Source: Schleiferiaceae bacterium (GTDB lineage: Bacteria; Bacteroidota; Bacteroidia; Flavobacteriales; Schleiferiaceae). Taken from it: DNA of 7,744 nucleotides. Location: positions 1-7,744 of the forward strand of contig JAKMGS010000088.1 in assembly GCA_022424815.1 (NCBI GenBank). Direction: 5' to 3'. Positions 1-6,906 of the stretch are shown here, one piece after another. The position numbers were made by a program, and so were the translations under genes. The stretch's first letter is position 1; the number at the start of each line of letters is the position of its first letter. The notes under the pieces are model-generated. The model saw only the letters and a program-made list of their open reading frames with translations, was not told where the DNA came from and did not search any database.

Positions 1-1452
1 GTTTCCTTCGTTGGCACGGTATGTAATGTTGACAGTATCTGTTTTCAGCGGAAAGGGCGGAACTACAGTGAGAATACTTCCCCCAACGGGTGTCGCAGGT
101 GCGACATAAACATTCAACGTATCAAATATTGTATCGGTGTTGTTGACGGCTTGCAACAGAACTTGCTGGCTACCGACCCAATTGGTCCCAGTGATCAATG
201 AATGAGATAATCCATAACTATTCGAGGCACTGGCAATAGAACTTCCGTTCCTCATAATGTTCAATGAAGCCGCAAGATTGCTCACAGCTTGAAGGTGCAA
301 TGAATCCCCAACAGATAAATTAATTACTGATGAACTATTTGTGAAAGCTGCATGAAAACCACTACTGTAGCTACTATATCCAAGCGGGTGTAGAATATCA
401 CCCCCTGATGAAGTTTTACCCACATAATTTCCGCTTGAATCGCGAACTACCATTGCTAAATGAGTTGCCGAGCTGGCGATAGAGGAAAGAGCATAGAAAG
501 AGTTTACATGTAACCTCTTATGCCATATACCGCCGCCCAAATGACTTAGGCGAACATTAATATCGTCTGTACCCCAGTTCCCTTGGACATTTTGCCAATT
601 CGTCCCACTGCTTTGGGTTAAAATACCCGTATGTAAATACAATGGAATATATCCTTGCGTACCACGGTTCCCACTTAAACTATCGTATACGATGTCTATA
701 GTATCTTGATTAGTAGGGTAAGCAGGTATAATGATCACATTTTGATTCACTCCAACAGCATTGTTTACGGCAAGAATTATAGAGTCGGTTACAGACTGAC
801 TTCCTTGATTTGCTTGAACAACGAGGCTGTGAATACCAAGAGAATTAGGAATATTGATAGTAGGTGTTATAGAACGGGTATTGGAATCTATGAAAACTAG
901 GTTACCGTCAACAAACACCTTGAAATCTGCAACAACAGAGCTGCCAGCATTCAGTGTTAAGGAGGTGTTTGGCAACGTTTCAATTATATTTTTATGGGAC
1001 GCCCATTGTACTTCTAACGGACTTGAACTGGAGTAAATGGGCACGTAGATATCAGACTGATCGCTATTGCGCCCGACCAACGTACCGGAGGTATTTCTAA
1101 AGACGAAGGCCAAAGCATTTGGACCAGAGCTGCTCGTACCGGTTATCCCATAATAAGAGGGGATATGGAAACTTATAGAATGTAAATCATTACCAGATGA
1201 CTGCATCAATACCGAACTATCAACGGTCCCCCAGTTACCTTGAACATTCTGCCAGTTGCTCGATGTCCCATAAATGAGGCCAGTATGTGCGAATACAGGT
1301 GAAATTCCCGTTAGTTCTCCATTCCCCAAGGAAGCATCGTAAGTAATTATAATACTATCGTTTTGATACGGGAATAAGGGAGTGATACTCACGACTTGAC
1401 CGTAGCCTAGAAAAGGCAGAATGATGATTAAATACTTGGTTAACAGGCGCAT
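1..1452 (-). CDS. Secreted multi-repeat protein, N-terminal 484 residues (partial; alpha-amylase-associated-type N-terminal modules)
   Basis: Seen: reading the minus strand from ATG at 1452-1450, the frame stays open for 484 codons to the window edge; an in-frame stop at 1503-1501 precedes the ATG. Residues 1-19 form a signal peptide (MRLLTK, hydrophobic core, GYG then Q). A module covers about residues 21-140 and recurs at about 240-360. Both copies carry the identical 11-residue string NWQNVQGNWGT (66-76 and 285-295) and a YD-S-GN turn (37-44 and 255-262). A third copy begins at about 460 and is cut by the edge. Ig-like beta-rich linkers (145-233 and 365-452) separate the modules. Recalled family knowledge: very similar modules (FP...D.v.I.YDAs.GNG.L, HTG, W..VqG.WGT, lAFVFRn..Gt.vGR, DIyvP) precede GH13 catalytic domains in Bacteroidota secreted alpha-amylases, often with a type IX sorting domain at the C-terminus. 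Inference: a secreted or surface glycan-active or glycan-binding protein. No catalytic or sorting domain is visible, so a repetitive adhesin is the main alternative. Confidence 0.85.
   Translation of the reverse strand, partial: MRLLTKYLIIILPFLGYGQVVSITPLFPYQNDSIIITYDASLGNGELTGISPVFAHTGLIYGTSSNWQNVQGNWGTVDSSVLMQSSGNDLHSISFHIPSYYGITGTSSSGPNALAFVFRNTSGTLVGRNSDQSDIYVPIYSSSSPLEVQWASHKNIIETLPNTSLTLNAGSSVVADFKVFVDGNLVFIDSNTRSITPTINIPNSLGIHSLVVQANQGSQSVTDSIILAVNNAVGVNQNVIIIPAYPTNQDTIDIVYDSLSGNRGTQGYIPLYLHTGILTQSSGTNWQNVQGNWGTDDINVRLSHLGGGIWHKRLHVNSFYALSSIASSATHLAMVVRDSSGNYVGKTSSGGDILHPLGYSSYSSGFHAAFTNSSSVINLSVGDSLHLQAVSNLAASLNIMRNGSSIASASNSYGLSHSLITGTNWVGSQQVLLQAVNNTDTIFDTLNVYVAPATPVGGSILTVVPPFPLKTDTVNITYRANEGN
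568..600 (-). repeat. Module copy 2 signature (NWQNVQGNWGT)
   Basis: This is the second exact copy of the 11-residue signature of the secreted protein, at residues 285-295. The wider module aligns with copy 1 from the YPTNQDTIDIVYDS start (about residue 245) through a VVRDSSGNYVGK segment (335-346) matching FVFRNTSGTLVGR in copy 1. The start of a third copy, FPLKTDTVNITYRANEGN (467-484), lies at bases 1-54. Confidence 0.8.
1225..1257 (-). repeat. Module copy 1 signature (NWQNVQGNWGT)
   Basis: This stretch codes residues 66-76 of the left-edge secreted protein. The same 11 residues recur exactly at residues 285-295 (bases 568-600), 219 residues further on. The two DNA copies differ at several positions, so the duplication is old and the peptide appears to be kept by selection. 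Confidence 0.8.
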
Positions 1453-1697
1453 AAAAAGTGTACTAATTACCTTTTTCCTAAAATTAAAGAAACGACTGAG
1501 TTAAAATTTGCTTGAAATGACATTTTTTGCCCGGATTCGCGCAAAACTCTGGTAGAAAGGTGTTTAAAAGCAAAAACCCGAGCCGCAGGCTCGGGTTTTT
1601 TGTTGGTCCCTTGAACTAGGTTAGGGACGGGGTACTCTTATTATACAAGGTCCAAGAGAATTTGTTTAAACCGGATGCAAAAAAGTACTTTTATCCT
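1453..1697. other. Divergent intergenic region
   Basis: This 245-bp gap lies between the minus-strand secreted-protein gene and recO. Besides the hairpin at 1572-1601 it holds a weak inverted repeat GTCCC/GGGAC (1606-1610 and 1624-1628, 13-nt loop). Promoters for both flanking genes are expected here, but I see no good TTG plus TAnnTTTG pair on either strand. Both ATGs are preceded by A/T-rich leaders without a clear Shine-Dalgarno sequence. No tRNA fold was found. Confidence 0.6.
1572..1601. terminator. Perfect bidirectional intrinsic-terminator hairpin in the divergent gap
   Basis: Arms AAAAACCCGAGCC (1572-1584) and GGCTCGGGTTTTT (1588-1600) are exact reverse complements around a GCA loop, with one more T at 1601. 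The 8-bp G/C-rich core with a T run on each strand is the form of a bidirectional intrinsic terminator. It is oddly placed: the flanking genes are read away from it (minus gene from 1452, recO from 1698), so no visible gene ends here. It could end an unannotated small RNA, attenuate the recO leader, or insulate the two promoters. Confidence 0.8.
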
Positions 1698-2423
1698 ATG
1701 GCAAATTACCACCACAGCAAGGGTATCGTTTTGAGTTCGCTTAAGTACGGTGATAGTAGCCGAATCGTGCGTATATACACGGACGGGTTTGGGTTGCAGA
1801 GCTTTTTGGTGAACAGCGTGGGCAGCAAAAGGGGTGCGGTGCGCTCCAGCATGTTGTTGCCGCTGACCTTAGTGGAATTGGTCCATACACATAAAGGAGA
1901 GGGCAAGCTTGAGCGCATTAAGGAGGCGAAGATGGACCTGACATACACAGCCATTCCCTATGATCCGGTGCGCAATGCGGTAGCGCTGTTTTTGGCCGAG
2001 TTGTTTACCAAAAGCCTTCGCGAGGAAGAAGCGAATGAGGCGAAGTTCGAGTTTGTGCGCGGCGCATGTTTGGCCTTGGATACGTTGGATGAACTGCCTG
2101 CAGCTTTCCACCTATCGATCTGGGCGAAGTTGACGCAATATTTGGGGTTTGGACCTGAGGTTAAGACGGTCATGGGGGACCAATTCTTTGATCTTCAAGA
2201 CGGAGCGTTTCTGTCCGAGCCGTCGCTCTTGCATCCGTATTTAGATGCCCCAACTAGTGAGTATTTGCGTGAAGCTCTACGTTGGGATTTCGAGGCCCCG
2301 CTCCATATTCCAAAGACTGGACGCCGGTCCTTATTAGAAGGATTGGAGCGATTCATGAACATCCATCTCGACGGTTTTGGGACTTTCAAAAGCTTGGAGG
2401 TCCTAAGTGAGCTGTTTGCCTAA
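1698..2423 (+). CDS. recO: DNA repair protein RecO
   Basis: RecO acts in RecF-pathway recombinational repair: with RecR it loads RecA onto SSB-coated single-stranded DNA and it can anneal complementary strands. Seen: 241 residues, about the usual family length. The N-terminus (SKGIVLSSLKYGDSSRIVRIYT, in part residues 7-28) and the following FGLQSFLVNSVGSKRG (31-46) are typical of the OB-fold of Bacteroidota RecO. A helical middle and C-terminal part contains WAKLTQYLGFGPE (142-154), FFDLQDGAF (163-171) and SLLEGLERFMNIHL (211-224). Start choice: the frame opens upstream with a TTG at 1662, but homologous N-termini match from the ATG at 1698, so that is used. Only one Cys (C124) is present, so the Cys4 zinc site of some RecO proteins is absent. 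No partner repair gene adjoins it. Confidence 0.9.
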   Translation: MANYHHSKGIVLSSLKYGDSSRIVRIYTDGFGLQSFLVNSVGSKRGAVRSSMLLPLTLVELVHTHKGEGKLERIKEAKMDLTYTAIPYDPVRNAVALFLAELFTKSLREEEANEAKFEFVRGACLALDTLDELPAAFHLSIWAKLTQYLGFGPEVKTVMGDQFFDLQDGAFLSEPSLLHPYLDAPTSEYLREALRWDFEAPLHIPKTGRRSLLEGLERFMNIHLDGFGTFKSLEVLSELFA

Positions 2424-2451
2424 GGGTCAGAAAAGTGTAGAAAAATGTGGT

Positions 2452-2506
2452 TTTTGGTCAATTTTCACTCGAATTAGGCCTAAGACACGACAAAATTGGA
2501 CCAAAA
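2452..2506. repeat. Long imperfect inverted repeat with nested palindrome after recO
   Basis: The left arm TTTTGGTCAATTTT (2452-2465) pairs with AAAATTGGACCAAAA (2492-2506): 14 pairs with a single bulged G at 2499. The 26-nt spacer contains the perfect 10-bp palindrome TTAGGCCTAA (2474-2483). It starts 29 bp after the recO stop and could be the 3' end structure of that transcript, but no T run follows the right arm, so it is not a standard intrinsic terminator. An operator or recombination remnant is possible. Confidence 0.55.
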
Positions 2507-2612
2507 TCAGCCAAAAGTGGGAAAATATCTTCGTTTTTATGACGACATGACAATCTTTTAGGCTTGGACTAGTTTTTGTTACCTTACTAGCAGTAACTAA
2601 TTATACTAAAAT

Positions 2613-3422
2613 ATGAACACAAATTTTCCAAAATGGCTGATTCCAGCTTTTGGTATTATCCTCTTCGTCCTGCTATTTTCATCACGTTTGTTCGTGAAAA
2701 TTGATGCTGGGGAGGCGGGTGTACAATATGATCTATTCTCAGGTCTAAACGTCGAAAAAGTATATGATCAAGGATTGAAAATTATTGCACCTTGGAATAG
2801 AATGTACATATACAGTACACGTATCCAGGAGGATCGTTCGGTTATGGAGGTGCTGAGTGCTAATGGTTTGACCATTCGCGCCGAATTATCCTACCGATAC
2901 AGACCCATCGAACAAAATATAGGGTACCTCCACAATGAAGTAGGAGACAACTATCATGAGCGCATCGTAATTCCAGAAATTCGATCTGCTACTCGTGAAG
3001 TTATCGGGAAATACTTGCCTGAAGAATTGTATAGTTCAAAGCGAGACAGTATTCAAACTGAGATTTTTGATCTTGCAGCGTCTCGTATTAAGGAGAAATA
3101 CATCGAACTCGACGCGGTATTGATTAGAGATGTGGGGCTGCCAGATAAATTGAAGCAAGCCATTGAGCGTAAGCTAGAACAGGAACAAGTATCACTCGAG
3201 TACGAGTTCCGTTTAACACGTGCATCAAAAGAGGCTGAGCGTCAAAGAATCGAGGCAGAAGGTAAAGCTGCTGCCAACAGAATTCTGAGCCAATCATTAA
3301 CCGACAAAGTTTTGAAGGATAAGGGTATTGAAGCTACCCTACGTCTTTCGGAAAGTGCGAATAGTAAAGTTATTGTTGTGGGTGGTAGCGATGGTTTACC
3401 ATTGATTTTAGGCAATAATTAG
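2613..3422 (+). CDS. SPFH/prohibitin-family membrane protein
   Basis: SPFH proteins (prohibitin, HflK/C, stomatin, flotillin) form large membrane-anchored rings or scaffolds that influence membrane proteases and lipid domains. Seen: 269 residues. A single N-terminal membrane segment (about 9-28) is followed by VKIDAGEAGVQYDLFSG (28-44), the usual SPFH entry. The SPFH domain runs to about 200, with GLTIRAELSYRYRP (85-98) and a RSATREVIGKY segment (124-134). A charged helical region (about 178-222) is rich in E, R, K and A with an AEGKAAA motif, likely a coiled coil. The end, KVIVVGGSDGLPLILGNN, is the common prohibitin-like tail. Length and order fit the bacterial prohibitin-like group. The start is the ATG after an A/T-rich leader with no clear ribosome site. 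The gene stands alone with its own terminator; no NfeD, FtsH or HflK neighbour is present, so its partner cannot be inferred. Confidence 0.9.
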   Translation: MNTNFPKWLIPAFGIILFVLLFSSRLFVKIDAGEAGVQYDLFSGLNVEKVYDQGLKIIAPWNRMYIYSTRIQEDRSVMEVLSANGLTIRAELSYRYRPIEQNIGYLHNEVGDNYHERIVIPEIRSATREVIGKYLPEELYSSKRDSIQTEIFDLAASRIKEKYIELDAVLIRDVGLPDKLKQAIERKLEQEQVSLEYEFRLTRASKEAERQRIEAEGKAAANRILSQSLTDKVLKDKGIEATLRLSESANSKVIVVGGSDGLPLILGNN

Positions 3423-3446
3423 TCTCCTTAGAGGCATAAAATTTTT

Positions 3447-3478
3447 AAAGGGCGGCCAATTAATGGTCGCCTTTTTTT
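3447..3478 (+). terminator. Intrinsic terminator after the SPFH gene
   Basis: The stem pairs GGCGGCCA (3451-3458) with TGGTCGCC (3464-3471), one G-T pair included, around an ATTAA loop. It extends outward by AAA/TTT pairs and is followed by seven T (3472-3478). It lies 25 bp after the stop at 3420-3422. Confidence 0.85.
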
Positions 3479-3524
3479 ATATTCGAAAACCCCTTGACCG
3501 GCAGTCGATTAACTCAATTGCATT

Positions 3525-4244
3525 ATGGAACTACATGTTGCACTCGCTCCGGATTCTCTGCTCTACTGGTTTGGTTGGGCAGTATCATTGTTGATTATCC
3601 TTTTCCCGATTTGGTTCGGACGAAATCTTAGCATCCAAGGAAGACGCGCCTTCGAAAGAGGCTGGGCTATTGTGTTGGTCCTTGCTTATGCCGCTATGAC
3701 AACCTTATCGGTGAGCCGCGGAGAATTCACGTGGGGAGGGAGTTTACCCATTCATATGTGTGGCTTTTCAAGGTTGTTATTGATCGCCTATTTCTTTTTC
3801 GGTAAAAAATGGATGGGGGAATTGGTGACTTTTACAGGGATAGCAGGGGGACTACAAAGCTTGCTGACTCCAGAGTTTACGCATGGTATTAATGCCATTT
3901 ATGTATTGGACTACTATGTGAATCATGCATCAATTATCGCTATCGGATTCTATATCATTTACGTAAACCAAGAACCGCTTCAAAAAGGGGCATGGTTGAG
4001 GAACTTTGGACGAGTACAGCTCCTGGCCGTTGTCGCTTTGGTTTTAAATTTGATCACAGGAGGGAATTATATGTATTTGATGGAACCTCCAATTGTAGAT
4101 AACCCCTTGGTCATAACAAGCGAATCTTTCCCATACATGCATGTGGTGTTCTTTGAACTATTCGCTGCGTTGAACTTCCTGCTCATTGAGGTGGTGCTGC
4201 GTCGCATTCGTGTGCGCAACTCTATCGGTGTCCGAGTCGTTTAG
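3525..4244 (+). CDS. TIGR02206/YwaF-TMEM164-like integral membrane protein
   Basis: Seen: 239 residues with six or seven hydrophobic segments (roughly 12-32, 46-63, 80-93, 98-114, 125-147, 163-179 and 202-225). The family pattern is clear: LPIHMCGFSRLLL (74-86) with H77 and C79, the GGLQSLLTPEF loop (108-118), YYVNHASI (130-137) with H134, and GGNYMYLMEPP (179-189). From family knowledge, this matches the bacterial YwaF/TIGR02206 proteins related to eukaryotic TMEM164, which has been reported to act as an acyltransferase on ether phospholipids with an essential Cys. Inference: a lipid-modifying membrane enzyme is possible here, since the equivalent His and Cys are present, but the bacterial function is not established to my knowledge. 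The usual H-x-C-R appears as H-M-C-G. The gene has a 117-bp gap to the receptor and no terminator of its own, so read-through is possible. Confidence 0.82.
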   Translation: MELHVALAPDSLLYWFGWAVSLLIILFPIWFGRNLSIQGRRAFERGWAIVLVLAYAAMTTLSVSRGEFTWGGSLPIHMCGFSRLLLIAYFFFGKKWMGELVTFTGIAGGLQSLLTPEFTHGINAIYVLDYYVNHASIIAIGFYIIYVNQEPLQKGAWLRNFGRVQLLAVVALVLNLITGGNYMYLMEPPIVDNPLVITSESFPYMHVVFFELFAALNFLLIEVVLRRIRVRNSIGVRVV

Positions 4245-4286
4245 CATTTTCACACATTCTCAACATTTTACCCCGATATAGTCTTA

Positions 4287-4294
4287 TATATTTG
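4287..4294 (+). promoter_or_regulatory. Candidate Bacteroidota -7 promoter element for the TonB receptor
   Basis: TATATTTG is a perfect match to the Bacteroidota TAnnTTTG -7 element, 67 bp before the receptor ATG. No TTG is seen at the -33 position; TTT at 4266-4268 is at about the right distance. The predicted leader is about 60 nt. The element overlaps the left arm of the inverted repeat at 4289-4347. Confidence 0.45.
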
Positions 4295-4347
4295 GGTTGC
4301 CGTTTTCGCAGAATTTGTGCGCCACGGTTAAACCTTTGACCCAAATA
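4289..4347. repeat. Inverted repeat spanning the receptor promoter/leader
   Basis: TATTTGGGT (4289-4297) and ACCCAAATA (4339-4347) are exact 9-bp reverse complements separated by 41 nt; within the spacer is the short palindrome GGTTAAACC (4326-4334). The left arm overlaps the candidate -7 element, so the pair could be two operator half-sites rather than a structure within the transcript. No regulator gene adjoins it. Confidence 0.4.
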
Positions 4348-4361
4348 CCCGTCTTTAACTC

Positions 4362-6836
4362 ATGACGAACCAATTTTTCAAGGTCTTCGTGGCCTTATTC
4401 CTTAGCCTAAGTATCCCCGCCATGGCCCAACAACCTGGTGGTCGTGGAGGATTTGACCCTTCTAAAATGCCAAAGATTGGCAAAATCTCAGGTACCCTCG
4501 TAGATTCGAAAACCCAAGAACCTTTGGCCTTTGCAGCCATCAAAGTCGTAAGTAAACTCAGTGAAGATTTAGTCACGGGTGGCATGTCGAACGAAAAGGG
4601 GCAGTTTATGATCGAGGGTATTGCCTTGGGTCCAAACACAGTTGAATTTGCCTTTGTCGGCTACAAAACCTTGACCCAAGAAATCCGTTTAGGTCGGAAC
4701 GGCACCGAACAAGACCTCGGCAATGTTGCTCTGGTATCTTCTGGTATCGAGCTTCAGGAGGTCACAGTGGAGGCCGAACGCCAATTCATGACGAATGAAA
4801 TAGATCGCAAAGTGTATGATCCGTCAAAGCTCATTTTGAGTAAGACAGGATCTGCCACTGATATATTAGAAAACATACCATCCGTCGAACTCGATATCGA
4901 AGGGAACATTACTCTTCGCGGTTCTAGCGCGGTTCGTATCATGATAGACGGGCGTCCGTCTCGCTTCACTGGGGAGGATTTGAGTGCTCTGTTGGCGGCC
5001 TTGCCGGGGAACAGCGTAGAGAAAGTAGAAGTAATGACGAACCCTTCTGCGAAGTACGATCCGGACGGTACGGCGGGTATGATCAACATCGTGCTGAAGA
5101 AAAGTGCATTGCAAGGATTAAACGGTTCGGTCAATACATCGTGGTCGGGTGCGGACCGAGTTCGCGCTGGAGTGAATCTCAACTACAAAAACGACAACAT
5201 CAACTACTTCTTCAACGCCGGACATAGCTCTGGGCGATACCCAAGAACGAATTGGTCCAACCGCATAAGCCAACTCGCCGACGGTACCTACACCACCTAC
5301 CAAGAGGCAGAGGGTTTCGGTGGACGCAACGGGAATAACATTAAAGCAGGGTTTGATTGGACCCCAAGTACCAAGCATACGTTCACCCTTCAGGGAACCT
5401 TGAACCAGGGGATTCGTCCGCGTTTTGAGGACAAAATTACAGACTGGACCACTCCGTTTAGTGCCTACACCATAGGTCAGTACTCTGAGGAAAATGGTAC
5501 TCGCTGGAACAACAGCGTGGATGCTATTTACGATTGGAAGCCTTCGAAAGACGAGTCCTTGAACGTTCGTATGTCCTACACCGACGGGATGCGCGACGAT
5601 CGCATGGACTTTGAGCAGGATACCCTCGGGGTCAATGGTGGAAAAACACCTTCAATGCGCTACAATACCCACAGCTACGGCGACCAGTGGGAGTTCAATG
5701 GATTGCTGGATTATACTAAGAAGTGGGGTGAATCTACCCGACTAGAATCTGGGGCCAAGGTGATCATGCGCGACGACCTCGACGGTTTCGAGCGATTCAA
5801 CACAGATATCAACACCGGCGCTACAGCCATTGATCCTTTAAGCGTAAACGAGTTCCTATATTCTGAGAATATTTTCGCCGCGTACACAAACTATGGATTC
5901 AAGAAAGGGAAGTGGGGTTACCAGCTCGGGTTGCGCGCGGAGCAAGCCAACATCACCGCGACTCAAATCACTCAAGATTCCACCTTTTACAACAACTATT
6001 TCCAGGTGTACCCGAGCGCGTTTTTGACTTATGAAATTGCTCGTGGTCGCGAATTGAACTTCAGCTACAGCCGTCGAGTACAACGCCCACGCGGTCGCCA
6101 GCTCAACCCCTTCATCGATTATAGCGATCCATTCAACTTGCGCCAAGGGAACCCGTACCTCTTACCGGAATTTACCGGAGCGTATGAAGCAGGTTATACC
6201 CACATCATGCAAAAAGGCGGCACGTTCACTTCGAATGTATACTTCCGCGATAAAAGTAACATGATTAATTGGTTCAATATTGTAGATAGCACGGGGATCA
6301 ACATGACCACCTTCCGCAACTTGAACGACGGTGAGGATGCCGGTCTTGAAATCAACTACCGAGGAAAACTTGGGAATAAAGGCGGTTTTGCCAGTATTGG
6401 AGGGAACTACTTCTACAGCCAAGTACGTGGGGATGTCGACGGCATTACCTGGAACAACAGCGGTTTTGGGTTCGGGTTGAATACTATGATCAGTACGCCC
6501 CTTTGGAAAGATGCTAGCTTGCAATTGATGGGGAACTATCGTAGCAAGCGTGTGAACGCTCAGGGAATAGGTCGTCCGTTCTACTTTGTTGGCGGAGGCT
6601 TCAAGCAAGGATTCATGGATGACAGGCTGAATTTCTCAATCAACTGTCGCGACATTTTCAACACCATGGGATGGAATTATGAGAACGCCGGTCCGAACTG
6701 GACACAAGAGGGTCAATTCCGTTGGATGTCGCGTGTTGTCGAGTTTGGTCTCACCTACAACTTCGGCGAGGTGCAGCGCAGACGTAGAGATACCAACCGC
6801 GGTGGCGGAGGTGGTATGGATATGGAGATGTTCTAA
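4362..6836 (+). CDS. TonB-dependent outer-membrane receptor (CarboxypepD_reg-like domain, OMP_b-brl_3-type barrel)
   Basis: Outer-membrane transporter expected to import a substrate using TonB-ExbBD energy; the substrate is unknown. Seen: 824 residues. The signal peptide is about 1-22 (SIPAMA then QQ), followed by a short Gly-rich linker. A CarboxypepD_reg-like beta-sandwich covers about 41-125 (ISGTLVDSKTQEPLAFAAI, then FVGYKT at 98-103). The plug covers about 140-250, with TDILENIPSVELDIEGNITL (166-185), RIMIDGRPS (192-200) and KVEVMTNPSAKYDPDGTAGM (221-240). The rest is a beta barrel with many alternating aromatic strands, ending VVEFGLTYNFGEVQ. After the last strand comes a 19-residue tail of Arg then Gly and Met (RRRRD...GGGGGMDMEMF). 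Related Bacteroidota receptors have similar N-terminal and C-terminal Gly-rich parts. There is no SusD-like lipoprotein, regulator or enzyme beside it, so it is not part of a visible utilisation locus. Transcription probably starts near 4300 and ends at 6855-6884. Confidence 0.92.
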   Translation: MTNQFFKVFVALFLSLSIPAMAQQPGGRGGFDPSKMPKIGKISGTLVDSKTQEPLAFAAIKVVSKLSEDLVTGGMSNEKGQFMIEGIALGPNTVEFAFVGYKTLTQEIRLGRNGTEQDLGNVALVSSGIELQEVTVEAERQFMTNEIDRKVYDPSKLILSKTGSATDILENIPSVELDIEGNITLRGSSAVRIMIDGRPSRFTGEDLSALLAALPGNSVEKVEVMTNPSAKYDPDGTAGMINIVLKKSALQGLNGSVNTSWSGADRVRAGVNLNYKNDNINYFFNAGHSSGRYPRTNWSNRISQLADGTYTTYQEAEGFGGRNGNNIKAGFDWTPSTKHTFTLQGTLNQGIRPRFEDKITDWTTPFSAYTIGQYSEENGTRWNNSVDAIYDWKPSKDESLNVRMSYTDGMRDDRMDFEQDTLGVNGGKTPSMRYNTHSYGDQWEFNGLLDYTKKWGESTRLESGAKVIMRDDLDGFERFNTDINTGATAIDPLSVNEFLYSENIFAAYTNYGFKKGKWGYQLGLRAEQANITATQITQDSTFYNNYFQVYPSAFLTYEIARGRELNFSYSRRVQRPRGRQLNPFIDYSDPFNLRQGNPYLLPEFTGAYEAGYTHIMQKGGTFTSNVYFRDKSNMINWFNIVDSTGINMTTFRNLNDGEDAGLEINYRGKLGNKGGFASIGGNYFYSQVRGDVDGITWNNSGFGFGLNTMISTPLWKDASLQLMGNYRSKRVNAQGIGRPFYFVGGGFKQGFMDDRLNFSINCRDIFNTMGWNYENAGPNWTQEGQFRWMSRVVEFGLTYNFGEVQRRRRDTNRGGGGGMDMEMF

Positions 6837-6854
6837 ACCAAAAGATAAAAATTG

Positions 6855-6884
6855 AAAGCCTCGAATTCGTTCGGGGCTTTTTTT
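6855..6884 (+). terminator. Intrinsic terminator after the TonB receptor (TTCG loop)
   Basis: Arms AAAGCCTCGAA (6855-6865) and TTCGGGGCTTT (6870-6880) form 11 pairs, one of them T-G, closed by a TTCG tetraloop. A run of seven T spans 6878-6884. It lies 18 bp after the receptor stop and separates it from the next gene. Confidence 0.9.
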
Positions 6885-6906
6885 ATTTTAGAGGAAACCC
6901 TTGGTC

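Noticed and set aside
706..1036. Two short plus-strand open frames inside the left-edge region
   Set aside because: They lie opposite the long minus-strand frame, which has a signal peptide and repeated modules; the plus-strand peptides have no domain character.
1611..1640. TTG (1611-1613) with TACTCTTA (1633-1640) as a recO promoter
   Set aside because: The spacing is right, but only four of six conserved -7 bases match, so the support is too weak.
1600..1645. Possible tRNA 3' part on the minus strand (GTTCAAGGGACCA-like)
   Set aside because: It has a GTTCAA-like loop, but no T-stem, acceptor partner or other arms can be built around it.
1662..1697. Upstream TTG start for recO adding 12 residues
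   Set aside because: The added residues do not resemble RecO N-termini, and the ATG at 1698 starts the recognisable OB-fold sequence.
2570..2578. TAGTTTTTG as a -7 element for the SPFH gene
   Set aside because: The TA and TTTG parts are one base too far apart and no TTG lies at the -33 distance.
2578..2597. GTTAC/GTAAC inverted repeat before the SPFH gene
   Set aside because: Only five base pairs with a 10-nt loop, which is expected by chance in A/T-rich DNA.
4754..6608. Several minus-strand open frames of 80-148 codons within the receptor gene
   Set aside because: They are shadow frames of a clear receptor gene, with no recognisable motifs or start signals.
4362..6836. SusC-type polysaccharide utilisation locus
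   Set aside because: No SusD-like lipoprotein, glycoside hydrolase or sensor lies beside the receptor, and its barrel resembles the OMP_b-brl_3 type rather than SusC.
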